Shown one piece after another: positions 18,232 to 26,341 of a DNA stretch of 42,478 nucleotides; the stretch's first letter is position 1; the number at the start of each line of letters is the position of its first letter. The DNA is from an uncultured Gammaproteobacteria bacterium (lineage in GTDB: Bacteria; Pseudomonadota; Gammaproteobacteria; Nitrosococcales; Methylophagaceae), in assembly GCA_937900515.1 (NCBI GenBank), contig CALCCU010000132.1:1-42478 (forward strand), in the 5' to 3' direction. Made by a program: the position numbers and the translations under genes. Below the pieces are notes generated by a model. It saw only the letters and a program-made list of their open reading frames with translations, searched no databases and was not told where the DNA came from.

Positions 18232-19572
18232 TTACATACAGCTCGATTTGAAAATTTGAATTGCCTTTTTACTTCCACGTAAACTGACTGACGCTTTAGT
18301 ATCACCAAAAGCAAAATAAATATAACTTGCAGCAGCTAATTTTTTCCAAATCAGGTCATCAACTGGCAATAAAAATTGCTGTGCATCTTCTCCTGTCATG
18401 CCCATTTTCACTACCTTAGCTGGCCGCGAATAGATCTCACGCTCACCATCAAACTTCATATCAATCACCTCACTATTAGCTAATTCACTAATAGTATTTT
18501 GCGGTAGTACATAAACAGTAGCTAAAGCTGGGGTATCGGGGCCTTGACACTGTATTAACATACCCAAATCATCTGCACAGACTGAGTCATTACAATCAGC
18601 AATAGATACATTTACGCTGTGAGGTTGATAAGCCGTCCACACCCGATTTGCATCATGTGTATCCATAGTCAACTCTTGGCAATGTTCAATAATAGCTTCA
18701 TCTCCAACTGTTTGGTAAATGTAACCTCGTTCACCTGCCGTCCACCATCCCCAAGGTTGGCTAACATTACCAAATTTTGCACCACTTCCAGATATAACAG
18801 AACTAAGCCTCAACAACTCTTCACCATAACTGACATACATCTCATCTTTTTGAATATCATAATAAGTGCTAACACTAGCCCCACTCTCACATTGGTACTG
18901 TATGAAATCCGCTTCTTCAGGAAAAACTGTGGCTGCCAGGGCCTTTGGCTTTGTCACACGGTTTACATCCCAACCTTTTTGTATGCTATTACATTGTTGA
19001 ATAGACAACTTGTTTGCCGTATCACTAACTAGGCAATCCATCTGACCCACACCATCATTACCAAAAAACCACGCGCCTTTATTCTGACCCAAACTATAGC
19101 CTTTAAACCACCATGTCTGTGCACCAAACCCTATATCATCACATTTACTAATGGTTATTTGTTCATTTTGCCCTATCGTTAGGCAGACCGGTTTACCTTG
19201 ATAACATGTGGCAATGTCATAGCCTGCGCCACCAATATGAGTCAACAACCAGTTTCTAGCTTTGTCATCTTGACTTTCTTGCAGTACGACTTGCCCTTGA
19301 GAGTCAATATCAATAAACATAGGATTTACATCAGAGTGAACATTGAGAGTGTAAAAACCTGTTGTCTGGATGTTTGAGTTTATTTTTTTACTAACCCTCG
19401 GACTAGCACAAACCATAGAAGAATTGGCCACATTGGCCTGATGCTCGAGTTTCCATTTAGGTATTTTGTTAGTGTGCTCTTCTGCAAACACGTTAAATGA
19501 AGTAAGAGCCAGTATCAGTGAAATCAATAAATTTGACTTCAATTTTTGGGATAAATCAACCATTACTATCAA
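18232..19572 (-). CDS. Exported protein with ricin-lectin-like and MliC lysozyme-inhibitor-like domains
   Basis: 446 residues. A signal peptide (NLLISLILALTSFNVFA, cleavage after residue ~30) is followed by a Cys-rich region ~60-205 with repeated pieces typical of a ricin-type beta-trefoil (KPVCLTI, AQTWWFKG, MDCLV, LSIQQCNS). Residues ~225-300 match MliC/PliC inhibitors of C-type lysozyme: YQCESG, then VSYGEELLRL, SGSGAKF, WGWWTAGERGYIY and a closing Cys. The SGxGAx(Y/F) loop is the region that enters the lysozyme active site in MliC; here Tyr is replaced by Phe. The ~305-446 tail ends SLRGSKKAIQIFKSSC and is not assigned. It is the last gene of the leftward MACPF/kinase cluster, 63 bases after the MACPF gene. 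A role in lysozyme resistance or glycan binding is inferred. Confidence 0.7.
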   Translation of the reverse strand: MIVMVDLSQKLKSNLLISLILALTSFNVFAEEHTNKIPKWKLEHQANVANSSMVCASPRVSKKINSNIQTTGFYTLNVHSDVNPMFIDIDSQGQVVLQESQDDKARNWLLTHIGGAGYDIATCYQGKPVCLTIGQNEQITISKCDDIGFGAQTWWFKGYSLGQNKGAWFFGNDGVGQMDCLVSDTANKLSIQQCNSIQKGWDVNRVTKPKALAATVFPEEADFIQYQCESGASVSTYYDIQKDEMYVSYGEELLRLSSVISGSGAKFGNVSQPWGWWTAGERGYIYQTVGDEAIIEHCQELTMDTHDANRVWTAYQPHSVNVSIADCNDSVCADDLGMLIQCQGPDTPALATVYVLPQNTISELANSEVIDMKFDGEREIYSRPAKVVKMGMTGEDAQQFLLPVDDLIWKKLAAASYIYFAFGDTKASVSLRGSKKAIQIFKSSCM

Positions 19573-19635
19573 TACTCAAATTATCAGTCAAAGCATGACT
19601 GTTTACTTTAATAAAAAACTCAATTATTGAATGCA

Positions 19636-22428
19636 TTAAAAGTTACCACCACATTGTTTAATTGCCATTTCCCAACCAACTATAGGCATTTGTGTTTTGA
19701 AACAACCAATGCGCCCTTGCACAATAGGCATCGAATTAATGCCTCGACAAAGCTTTTTAACGTTTGTTGAGTTCCATGTTTTATCTCCGTTAGTTGACCA
19801 AGCAACTTTGCCTTGCACTTCGTTGTAACAAACTTGCTCAAAATTAGTGCCTGCTGTTGCGGAAACACCTCCAGCGCTGACATTTGATTGGGGTTGTGAT
19901 GTAGATTTGTTCCCACTCAGGGGCGTCCTTGAATAGTGATCGTATGGGTTTCCAGGATAGTTAGTTTTCAACCCTACAACAGAAGCACTGGCCTTACTAA
20001 GATCACACTTATTTTCTTTCTTGTAGTAGTCAAATGATTTACACCAACCTCTATTACTGCATGCATCCTTACAATTTTGAACAGAAACGAATTTCAAATT
20101 CAATTGGTTGTGTCCACTAATTGCAGCATTTCTAACAAGCTGGTACGTATCAGGTGTTTTTGTCTGTGGTATCGCGGCTGGCACGGATAAAGATGTGTTC
20201 CCTTCCTCAGGGGTTGGTCTTGATACAGCCTTTAAAACACCGTTGGTTGCAATCACATCACCTTGCCCTAATCGATCCATCCTTGGTAGATCTAACAACT
20301 CAAATTTATCATTAACAAATCGATAGTCTCGTAGTCTTACTTCGCCAGTGAGCTTAACACCAACTCCTTCGTCAGAAAACTCCTTCGTTTCCGTAATTAC
20401 TTTATTCCCACTTTTATCTACAGAAGCCAAACTAATACCAAATTGACCACCGGCATACTCCTGCTTACCTGTGTTGTCATGATCTGTTAATGTTGATCCA
20501 AACACTGCATATTTATCCCTGACATCAAAAGAGGGCTTGTAAATTGGTTTTCCATTAACCTGTTTCGCAATCACTGGTTTGGGCGGGATTGAGATAAATA
20601 GAGACTTATTTTCAAGTTTAAATGTAGACCCCTTACCCTTAGTCACAGCTTTACTACTACCTTTATTCCAAAGGGTTTCTGTTTTAATTGCTGTAAAAAC
20701 TTTAACACCACCAGGAAGGTCAATTGGCTTACCTGCTTCTCCAACATACAGCTTTCCATAAAAATCAGGTTCGTTATTAGACCCTTCATCATCATCCTGA
20801 CTTACTCTCACCTTTTTAAGTGTCACTTCATATATTTTAGGTGACCAGTCATAACTATCAGTTTGTCCTTGGGTCTGTGCAATATATTGATCTAGCATCT
20901 GGGCCATTTTAGCTCTTAACTGGTGTATTCGATTTGACTCCGCAGGGTCAGAAATGCCCATCAATTCTGGCCATATCAGTTCATATATGGCTCGCAACTC
21001 AACTTTTAATGGGACATAGTTATCAGCAACCGATGGTGTGGCCATGTTCCACATGCCAAAACTTGCGCCTGGTTGCCCCCCTTGGCTCTCAAACGAAGCC
21101 TTTCCACTACTTTCTTTTTGACGCATTTCGTTTACATTGCTCTGTGTCATACCCACCGAGGCGCCAACCTTGACCGCTTTCACTGGGACACTACCTGCCA
21201 CATCAACAGATAAGCTTTTAGACACGGACTCAGAAAGCTCTTTTACGTCGATTTCTTCGTCATAACGGATGTAACCACCAAATAACGTTGCAAGCGACCA
21301 ATGCGTACCATACCGCTCAAAAAAGTTTTTAAATTCAGGGTAACTTCTCAGGTTATTTTCATTGGTTAAAAAATTGGTTAGCCCTTTTGATAATCGCATG
21401 TGCTCTTTGACATAGACGGTCCAATAAGCTTCACCGACAATTTGCTTGCGTATAAGTGTTTTATTTTCTGCTTCAAACTTTTTATCTTCACGGCTGATCC
21501 CAACTTTCCCGCTGCCTTCTGGGCCTTTTGTATTATTACCTTTACCTCCAGCACTTAGCCCGACATTAACACTAGTCGATTTACGCTCTTCGTCACTAGA
21601 AAACATGAGCGTTGTGACTTCTTGACCACGCGTTCTAGCTTTTTCTGGTAACACTTCAAGATCATTTGGAATAGCTATTTTTAATGCTCCTAGGTGCCAA
21701 TCTGTACTTGTACCCTCCAGCGTTTGCAATAAATCTGGTGCATTACCACCTAGACCTCGTTCAGTTAGTCTTGAGGGGTCCATTTTAAGAATGTTGTATC
21801 CTTTTCTCATTTGGTCTTCCATGCGAAACTTGTCTTGGAATCCATTTTGATACTGAGTTGCGTTCTCTACACGTGGGTTAAAGTCAATTTTATCTGTGCT
21901 TAACCATGATTCAAATTGAGGACTTATTGTAACGTCTTCTTTGGCTGGTGTTGGGGTACTAGCCGTAGGTGGGTTACAGTTAATTTTATCTTTAGGACAA
22001 CCGTTGTTAGCCACTGCAGCGGGCTCTGTTGGCTGTGATACAGGTGTTGATGGTTCTGCGACTGCTGTTGCTCCTCTTCCGCTGCTGTTGGTTACCCCTA
22101 CTTGTTGATTAGACTCAATCAAGAACACCTTATTAGGCGTACCATCATGAGTAAATTGCTGAATGACATCATCACTACCTGATGGCGTAATCAAAATCAC
22201 CTCATTCATATAGAACTTTTCTTCTTTTTGTTGCCCAGGCTCAATTGAGTGCAACAATGACGCCCCCCCGTCAGGCAATATGACGTGCACATCTACAACA
22301 CCTTGGCTATTATTAAAAAGAATGCTTGGGATTTCTTCGGCTGAGGCCTTTTGCATAAAAACAAAAGCGAAGCTTAATAGTGCGAATATAAAGCATTGTC
22401 TAATATTGTTAGTTAGTGAAAATAACAT
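19636..22428 (-). CDS. Exported MACPF/perforin-family protein with PAN/Apple domain
   Basis: 930 residues. A signal peptide (CFIFALLSFAFVFMQKASA, cleavage near 30) leads to an N-terminal beta region (~31-110) and a low-complexity Pro/Thr linker (~115-165). The MACPF domain (~180-500) carries the complete signature: Y363, then YGTHW (373-377), six residues, GG (384-385). Glycine/serine-rich stretches on either side (VGLSAGGKGNN, SVDVAGSVPVKAVKVG) fit the membrane-inserting hairpins. Residues ~530-700 look C2-like (YEVTLKKVRVSQDDDEG, FYGKLYV). Residues ~764-831 form a PAN/Apple domain with paired Cys (NCKDACSNRGWCKSFDYY, NKCDL). The Cys-rich C-terminus (~867-930; NEVQGKVAWS, KLCRGI) is unassigned. 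It probably forms pores in target membranes after secretion. GGA precedes the ATG; the upstream kinase-like gene ends 39 bases away. Confidence 0.88.
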   Translation of the reverse strand: MLFSLTNNIRQCFIFALLSFAFVFMQKASAEEIPSILFNNSQGVVDVHVILPDGGASLLHSIEPGQQKEEKFYMNEVILITPSGSDDVIQQFTHDGTPNKVFLIESNQQVGVTNSSGRGATAVAEPSTPVSQPTEPAAVANNGCPKDKINCNPPTASTPTPAKEDVTISPQFESWLSTDKIDFNPRVENATQYQNGFQDKFRMEDQMRKGYNILKMDPSRLTERGLGGNAPDLLQTLEGTSTDWHLGALKIAIPNDLEVLPEKARTRGQEVTTLMFSSDEERKSTSVNVGLSAGGKGNNTKGPEGSGKVGISREDKKFEAENKTLIRKQIVGEAYWTVYVKEHMRLSKGLTNFLTNENNLRSYPEFKNFFERYGTHWSLATLFGGYIRYDEEIDVKELSESVSKSLSVDVAGSVPVKAVKVGASVGMTQSNVNEMRQKESSGKASFESQGGQPGASFGMWNMATPSVADNYVPLKVELRAIYELIWPELMGISDPAESNRIHQLRAKMAQMLDQYIAQTQGQTDSYDWSPKIYEVTLKKVRVSQDDDEGSNNEPDFYGKLYVGEAGKPIDLPGGVKVFTAIKTETLWNKGSSKAVTKGKGSTFKLENKSLFISIPPKPVIAKQVNGKPIYKPSFDVRDKYAVFGSTLTDHDNTGKQEYAGGQFGISLASVDKSGNKVITETKEFSDEGVGVKLTGEVRLRDYRFVNDKFELLDLPRMDRLGQGDVIATNGVLKAVSRPTPEEGNTSLSVPAAIPQTKTPDTYQLVRNAAISGHNQLNLKFVSVQNCKDACSNRGWCKSFDYYKKENKCDLSKASASVVGLKTNYPGNPYDHYSRTPLSGNKSTSQPQSNVSAGGVSATAGTNFEQVCYNEVQGKVAWSTNGDKTWNSTNVKKLCRGINSMPIVQGRIGCFKTQMPIVGWEMAIKQCGGNF

Positions 22429-22467
22429 GGTTTTCCTTTACGTTTTATCTATAAGTTTTGATTGCCT

Positions 22468-23526
22468 TTAATCCCAAATATTTTTCACTTTCCCTTGGGT
22501 ATGCTGACTCAATTGTTGATTGAATGTAACCTCGTCAACTTGATTGTATCTTTCGTACTGTTTTCTGAAAACGTTGGCATTTGGTGTAGATGCTTGTTCA
22601 ATAAAGCCAACACCGCCTGCCGTATAATCAAATAACTTATTGAGCGTACTAATATCATTGTCGGCAGGCGCTTGTGAATAATTATTATCATAGTCAACCT
22701 GCAACTTCCTAGCCTTCACACTTCGCTCAGAAGCTTTTCCTTTCACAACTCTAAAACCATCAAAATCAAAAAACTTTACTTTGTACCCAAGAGGGCTTTT
22801 AGGGTCAGCAACGACATCAAAGTTTTCCATTTTGTGATCTGTCCAAACAATACCATGTTTGTTTAACCCTCTTATGACAGTGTTGATCGTTAATTCTTCA
22901 TTAGGCGTAATTGCACTTTTAATTTCATCGCTTGTCACCTTGACCTCTTTTAATTTGAGACGCTCCCCATTAGCAAGAGCTTCAAGACGTTTTTTATTTT
23001 TTGCCCGTATTTCTATTCGGTCAATTGCAGAAGTTGCTTGTACTGAGTTGCCGTTTTCATCTAAAACCCTCTGAAACCTACCTTTCGCGTCTTTGTAATA
23101 AACGGGGGAGCTAATATTTTGTTCAACGGTATGTACAAATTTATGCATCCCATTTCGACTCGCTACGGTAAGAACCTGTGGCTCTCCTGTAACATCTGCT
23201 ACTTCTACGACCTTACCTAATAATTTGCTTTGGTGAGTTTGTTTAAATCGGTTTAATATCTCACGTCCAACCATTTGATCGTTAATAACATTAATGTTAT
23301 CAGGCAAATCAACCACTTTTGGACTAATGCTATCAATGTCTGGTCCCGCAATTCTTACAAGCTTGTGTACATAATTAGGGTTCTGAGGGTCTTTATAAAC
23401 AAGTGCATTGGCGCCTCCTCCTAAAGTCCCCCAAAATGCCCGAATTAGGTTTTGGTCTGGGTTTAAAGTCATCAGGGTTGTCTGGATCCATACCGCTGCT
23501 GTGTTGATGCGTGACCCTGCTAACAA
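22468..23526 (-). CDS. C-terminal, kinase-like part of a frameshifted exported protein
   Basis: This frame carries the kinase-like domain that belongs to the gene starting at 24265. From GTLGGGANALVYKD (glycine-rich loop) and VHKLV (candidate ATP lysine) it runs through HKFVHTVEQNISSPV to the catalytic loop HGIVWTDHKMENFDVV (D, K and N present) and the metal-binding FFDFDGF (DFD in place of DFG). It closely parallels the intact neighbour at 24266-25897. The first ~35 residues of the open frame (MLAGSRINTAAVW and on) have no counterpart there and are read from the wrong frame of the upstream part, so the apparent start is an artefact unless a restart occurs. If the frame is truly broken, this half has no signal peptide and would not be exported. 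Confidence 0.7.
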   Translation of the reverse strand: MLAGSRINTAAVWIQTTLMTLNPDQNLIRAFWGTLGGGANALVYKDPQNPNYVHKLVRIAGPDIDSISPKVVDLPDNINVINDQMVGREILNRFKQTHQSKLLGKVVEVADVTGEPQVLTVASRNGMHKFVHTVEQNISSPVYYKDAKGRFQRVLDENGNSVQATSAIDRIEIRAKNKKRLEALANGERLKLKEVKVTSDEIKSAITPNEELTINTVIRGLNKHGIVWTDHKMENFDVVADPKSPLGYKVKFFDFDGFRVVKGKASERSVKARKLQVDYDNNYSQAPADNDISTLNKLFDYTAGGVGFIEQASTPNANVFRKQYERYNQVDEVTFNQQLSQHTQGKVKNIWD

Positions 23527-24265
23527 TCGTTTTGAAAGGCTTAATAATCGCCTCAGTAAAAAGTCGCTTATAGCGATTAGACAGATTTAGTGTTTTATAA
23601 ATTTTGGGAGTTTGTTTATTCGGTGTTGCTCTAACGCCAATATTAGGCGGCAAACGTTTATCCGTAGTTATAGTACTATTCACAGTAGGAGCATTCATAG
23701 CTTCCTTACTAGCGCCTCTGCCTTGGTCTAGCGTGGGTAACTTCTCATATTGCTTACCACTGGGTCGCTGATTAACTATATCTTTAGTTGCGGTGTTATC
23801 ACTTGTTTTGGGAAGTTTTCCATAAGGGCTGCCTTTCGGGATTCGCCCATAATTACCTTCCGCACCATCTGCACCATTAGTCGGAACGGGCAGCTTGTCA
23901 TATTGATTCCCTATAGGGCGTCGGTTTGTGACCTCTTTATGCGTACCATTATCACTTATAGTGGGCTGCTTCCTATATGACTGAGGAATCCGCCCATAGT
24001 TACTTGCTGAACCATTAGTGATTTGTGGCTTGGCCTTTGTAGCTTGCTGTGACTTATTGCTTGGTTTAACCGCATTGCCAGCGACTACGAACTGTCGAGC
24101 GGAATAAGTTGGAGTTTGTTGCCATGACTGCTTTATAGCATTTGTTGTGTTATTTAACTGAGCATTAGCCTCCGCCGCATAGAATGATAACAACAAAACA
24201 GTAGCAAGAGATAATCTGGCATATATGGTTTTTGCATCGCTTATTTTGCTAGCTATCAACATCAT
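23393..24265 (-). CDS. N-terminal part of frameshifted exported repeat/kinase-like protein
   Basis: 290 residues as read. A signal peptide (LSLATVLLLSFYAAEANA, cleavage near residue 35) leads to a conserved piece shared with the upstream paralogue (QFVVAGNAVKPSNK against GFIVAGLAATKPPVK). A disordered, Pro/Asn-rich linker follows with two 49-residue repeats and three KLP motifs. Residues ~224-275 parallel the paralogue (KRLFTEAIIKPFK), then the frame breaks at GILGDF and ends after the wrong-frame tail RRRRQCTCL. The start ATGATG follows the TAA of the upstream gene without a gap, so the two were almost certainly co-translated. Best viewed as one gene, 22468-24265, interrupted in this sequence. 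Confidence 0.75.
   Translation of the reverse strand: MMLIASKISDAKTIYARLSLATVLLLSFYAAEANAQLNNTTNAIKQSWQQTPTYSARQFVVAGNAVKPSNKSQQATKAKPQITNGSASNYGRIPQSYRKQPTISDNGTHKEVTNRRPIGNQYDKLPVPTNGADGAEGNYGRIPKGSPYGKLPKTSDNTATKDIVNQRPSGKQYEKLPTLDQGRGASKEAMNAPTVNSTITTDKRLPPNIGVRATPNKQTPKIYKTLNLSNRYKRLFTEAIIKPFKTIVSRVTHQHSSGMDPDNPDDFKPRPKPNSGILGDFRRRRQCTCL
23422..23432 (-). other. Frameshift site within the glycine-rich loop of the second kinase-like gene
   Basis: Minus strand reads TTTTGGGGGACTTTAGGAGG. Upstream of this point the 24265 frame matches the paralogue (GILGDF against GKLGKF); downstream the match continues in the other frame (GGGANALVYKD against GGGYNSRVYKD). Either two bases were lost after GACTTT, which keeps the alignment gap-free, or one G was gained in the five-G run. 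A sequencing or assembly error cannot be excluded. Confidence 0.75.
23708..24001 (-). repeat. Two 147-bp tandem repeats (49 residues each) in the second kinase-like gene
   Basis: Units at 23855-24001 and 23708-23854. Each begins NYGRIP, passes through a TxSDN segment and xVxNxRPxG, and closes with QYxKLP. The copies are diverged but register-matched. They lie between the signal peptide and the kinase-like part. Confidence 0.7.
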
Positions 24266-25897
24266 TTAAATGTTTGGCGAGGTTGTATTAACCTGCCCCT
24301 TAGTAGCATTGCTCAATATTTTATTAAATGCCTCTGGAGACTGCCTATCGAGTGCGGATAAGTTATCTCTAAATCCATTTGCACCTGGTGACTGCAGTGT
24401 CGGTAATGGCTCGCTGCCAAAAGCCGTAAAATCAAAATCAAACCTATCTACGCGTGCCGGTTTATCACGTGTTGCATGATCAAATTTAGTCTGTATCTCA
24501 CGTGCTTTATTTTTCCTTTCCAGCCTTGAATTGCCTTTAACAGCCCTGAATCCATCAAAATCAAAGAAAATCACCTTGTACCCCGTTGGGCTTTTTGGCT
24601 CTTTCACTACATCTAAGTTTTGTAACTTATGATCCGTCCACGCAATTCCATTATGATTTAACCCCCTCAAAACCGTATTAATGGTCACTTCTTCTTGCTT
24701 CGTTATCGCCTTGCTCATATCGGTATTTGTGATCCGGTATTTATATTTTTTACCTGGCACTGGCTTTTCATGAGGACCTAAAATTTCGCCCAATTTAATT
24801 TTTTGCCCCTTTAACTTAGCTTGTTTACGCACGCTATCTTTGGCTCTTAGTTCAATACGTTCAAAACCATTGGTTGCCAACACAAACTTGCCATTATCTC
24901 CCTTGATAGCTTTTTGCCTTCCTTTTGAGTCTGTCGTAAACACGGGGGTACTGATGTTCTGCTCTTTGGTATGTGCAAATTTATGAATATTGCCATTTGG
25001 GCCTTTAATATCCCATACTTCGGGCTTACCATCCATTTCTGCAATTTGCACCATACTGTCTAAACCTTTGCCTTTATAGGTTGCTTTAAAGCGTTTTAAA
25101 ATCGCCCTGCCTCCAAGCTGGTCGGTAATAGATACTTCTCTATCAAGATTCTCTATGCTCGTACTACCTTTTTTCCCAAAACTGATAAGCGGTACCAGTT
25201 TATGTACAAACTTATTGCTTCTTTTATCTTTATATACACGAGAGTTATATCCCCCTCCGAGAAATTTACCAAGTTTTCCCGTACTACCCTTGGGAATCCA
25301 TTCTCCTCTATCATTTTGCACCATGCCCTTATGCTTGTATGTAGCTGCAAGCCGTGAAAATGGCTTAATAAGTTGATTGGAAAAAACTTTTACTGCATTT
25401 TGTGCTGTATTAATCGGTCGTGCTGTTACATTAACATTATTAGATAGTTGTGCAGGTTTTGGTGGGAGCTTTCGTAATAGAGGACTACTAGGCTGCCCTA
25501 CGTTCTGTACAGCACCTCTAGCTGGTACAACGGGTGCTTTTGGCAACTTCTGGTGGGGGCTTCCTGCTTGAATCGCATTTGGAGCATTCACTCCTCTAGC
25601 CGGAACAGCTGGTGCTTTTGGCAACTTCTGGTGAGGGCTTCCTGCTTGAATAGCATTAGGAACATTCACTGCTCTAGCTGGAATAGTAGGTTTTGATAAA
25701 CCTTTGTTTTTTACTGGTGGTTTAGTTGCCGCTAAACCAGCCACAATGAAGCCTTCTCCAAAATAACCTGCTCTATCCTTAATAACAACTTGCATGTCGT
25801 TAGTTAACTGAGCTTGCACACAACAAGAAATCACCAACGCAACGAAAGAAATGTTAACGATGATGATATTTTTGATGTTGTTAATAACATTTCTCAT
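24266..25897 (-). CDS. Exported protein-kinase-like protein with proline-rich repeats (intact paralogue)
   Basis: 543 residues. The N-terminus is a signal peptide (IIIVNISFVALVISCCVQA); VISC at ~22-25 could also act as a lipobox. Residues ~65-150 are a Pro-rich linker with two exact-register 26-residue repeats and three KLP motifs. The C-terminal domain (~205-480) has kinase landmarks in order: glycine-rich loop LGGGYNSRVYKD (213-224), VHKLV with candidate Lys233, REVSI as a possible helix-C Glu, catalytic loop WTDHKLQNLDVV (D422, K424, N427) and FFDFDG (D446/D448). HxD is replaced by WTD and DFG by DFD. This suggests a secreted kinase of effector type, although I cannot name the family. First gene of the leftward cluster, preceded by GGAAG. 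The N-termini of the two paralogues share VAGxAxKP. Confidence 0.72.
   Translation of the reverse strand: MRNVINNIKNIIIVNISFVALVISCCVQAQLTNDMQVVIKDRAGYFGEGFIVAGLAATKPPVKNKGLSKPTIPARAVNVPNAIQAGSPHQKLPKAPAVPARGVNAPNAIQAGSPHQKLPKAPVVPARGAVQNVGQPSSPLLRKLPPKPAQLSNNVNVTARPINTAQNAVKVFSNQLIKPFSRLAATYKHKGMVQNDRGEWIPKGSTGKLGKFLGGGYNSRVYKDKRSNKFVHKLVPLISFGKKGSTSIENLDREVSITDQLGGRAILKRFKATYKGKGLDSMVQIAEMDGKPEVWDIKGPNGNIHKFAHTKEQNISTPVFTTDSKGRQKAIKGDNGKFVLATNGFERIELRAKDSVRKQAKLKGQKIKLGEILGPHEKPVPGKKYKYRITNTDMSKAITKQEEVTINTVLRGLNHNGIAWTDHKLQNLDVVKEPKSPTGYKVIFFDFDGFRAVKGNSRLERKNKAREIQTKFDHATRDKPARVDRFDFDFTAFGSEPLPTLQSPGANGFRDNLSALDRQSPEAFNKILSNATKGQVNTTSPNI
25533..25688 (-). repeat. Two 78-bp tandem repeats (26 residues) in the first kinase-like gene
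   Basis: Units 25533-25610 and 25611-25688 differ at only a few bases. Each encodes the block AIQAGSPHQKLPKAP plus xVPARGVNxPN in rotated register. A decayed third piece precedes them in the protein order (SPLLRKLPPKP downstream). Near-identity suggests recent duplication or slippage. Confidence 0.88.
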
Positions 25898-26048
25898 AAT
25901 AAACTTCCAAGTTTACAGAGGCTTTCTAGCTATAATGCGAGTGTTAAGGGAGTAGCCGATGGAAGTAACATACCACAATAAGTGAAAAGTTATTACAAAA
26001 CATTGAAGTATATAACTAATACACTTCTAGTCTGTTAGTCACATATAT

Positions 26049-26065
26049 AGACTGTAAATCAGTCT
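26049..26065. repeat. Short inverted repeat next to integrase remnant
   Basis: AGACTG-TAAAT-CAGTCT lies just before the integrase remnant. It could be a recombinase or excisionase arm site of the former element. The rest of 25898-26072 is AT-rich upstream sequence of the kinase-like operon with no promoter I can call firmly. Confidence 0.3.
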
Positions 26066-26072
26066 TTATTAA

Positions 26073-26327
26073 AAATATGACTGCAAGATACAGAAGTTTC
26101 ACATGCATAATTTGCGGAGCACGTGGGCAAGCTGGGACGAGCGAAATGGAACGCCTTTACCAGTGCTTCAAGAATTAGATGGATGGGCTGATCTTTCGAT
26201 GGTAACTAAGTACACACATTTGGGAGTTTCGTGCATCGCAGAGTACGTAAATAACGTATCTACTTTTGGTATAAATGTCACTGAATCCCCCAAGAACAAA
26301 AACAGGGCTAATACGGAATCAGTGTAA
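26073..26327 (+). pseudogene. Truncated tyrosine integrase (catalytic C-terminus only)
   Basis: The frame opens after a stop at 26070-26072. It reads HNLRSTWASWDERNGTPLPV, then LQELDGWADLSMVTKYTHLG. This is the end of a phage-type tyrosine recombinase: the HxLR block with the catalytic Arg, the GW(x)SMV turn, and the nucleophile Tyr in YTHL. Everything before the catalytic Arg block is missing, so it cannot work. It reads toward, and stops 14 bases from, the 3' end of tRNA-Pro, the usual place for an integrase of an element inserted in a tRNA gene. Its ATG at 26103 makes a 74-codon frame that an automatic caller may report as a gene. Confidence 0.8.
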
Positions 26328-26341
26328 AGTATTGGTTTATA

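Larger units (their letters stand above)
17859..26341. mobile_element. Putative decayed genomic island at tRNA-Pro
   Basis: The block between the DUF4139 gene and tRNA-Pro holds only accessory genes (lectin/MliC, MACPF, two kinase-like paralogues) and gene fragments (chemoreceptor tail on the left, integrase C-terminus beside the tRNA). The genes on both sides are ordinary core or near-core functions. The right edge at the tRNA 3' end is well supported; the left edge is a guess, because no direct repeat of the tRNA end was found. No transposase is present. Confidence 0.5.

Noticed and set aside
23708-25688. Direct repeats as a possible CRISPR array
   Set aside because: Repeats are in-frame coding units of 78 and 147 bp in tandem, without spacers.
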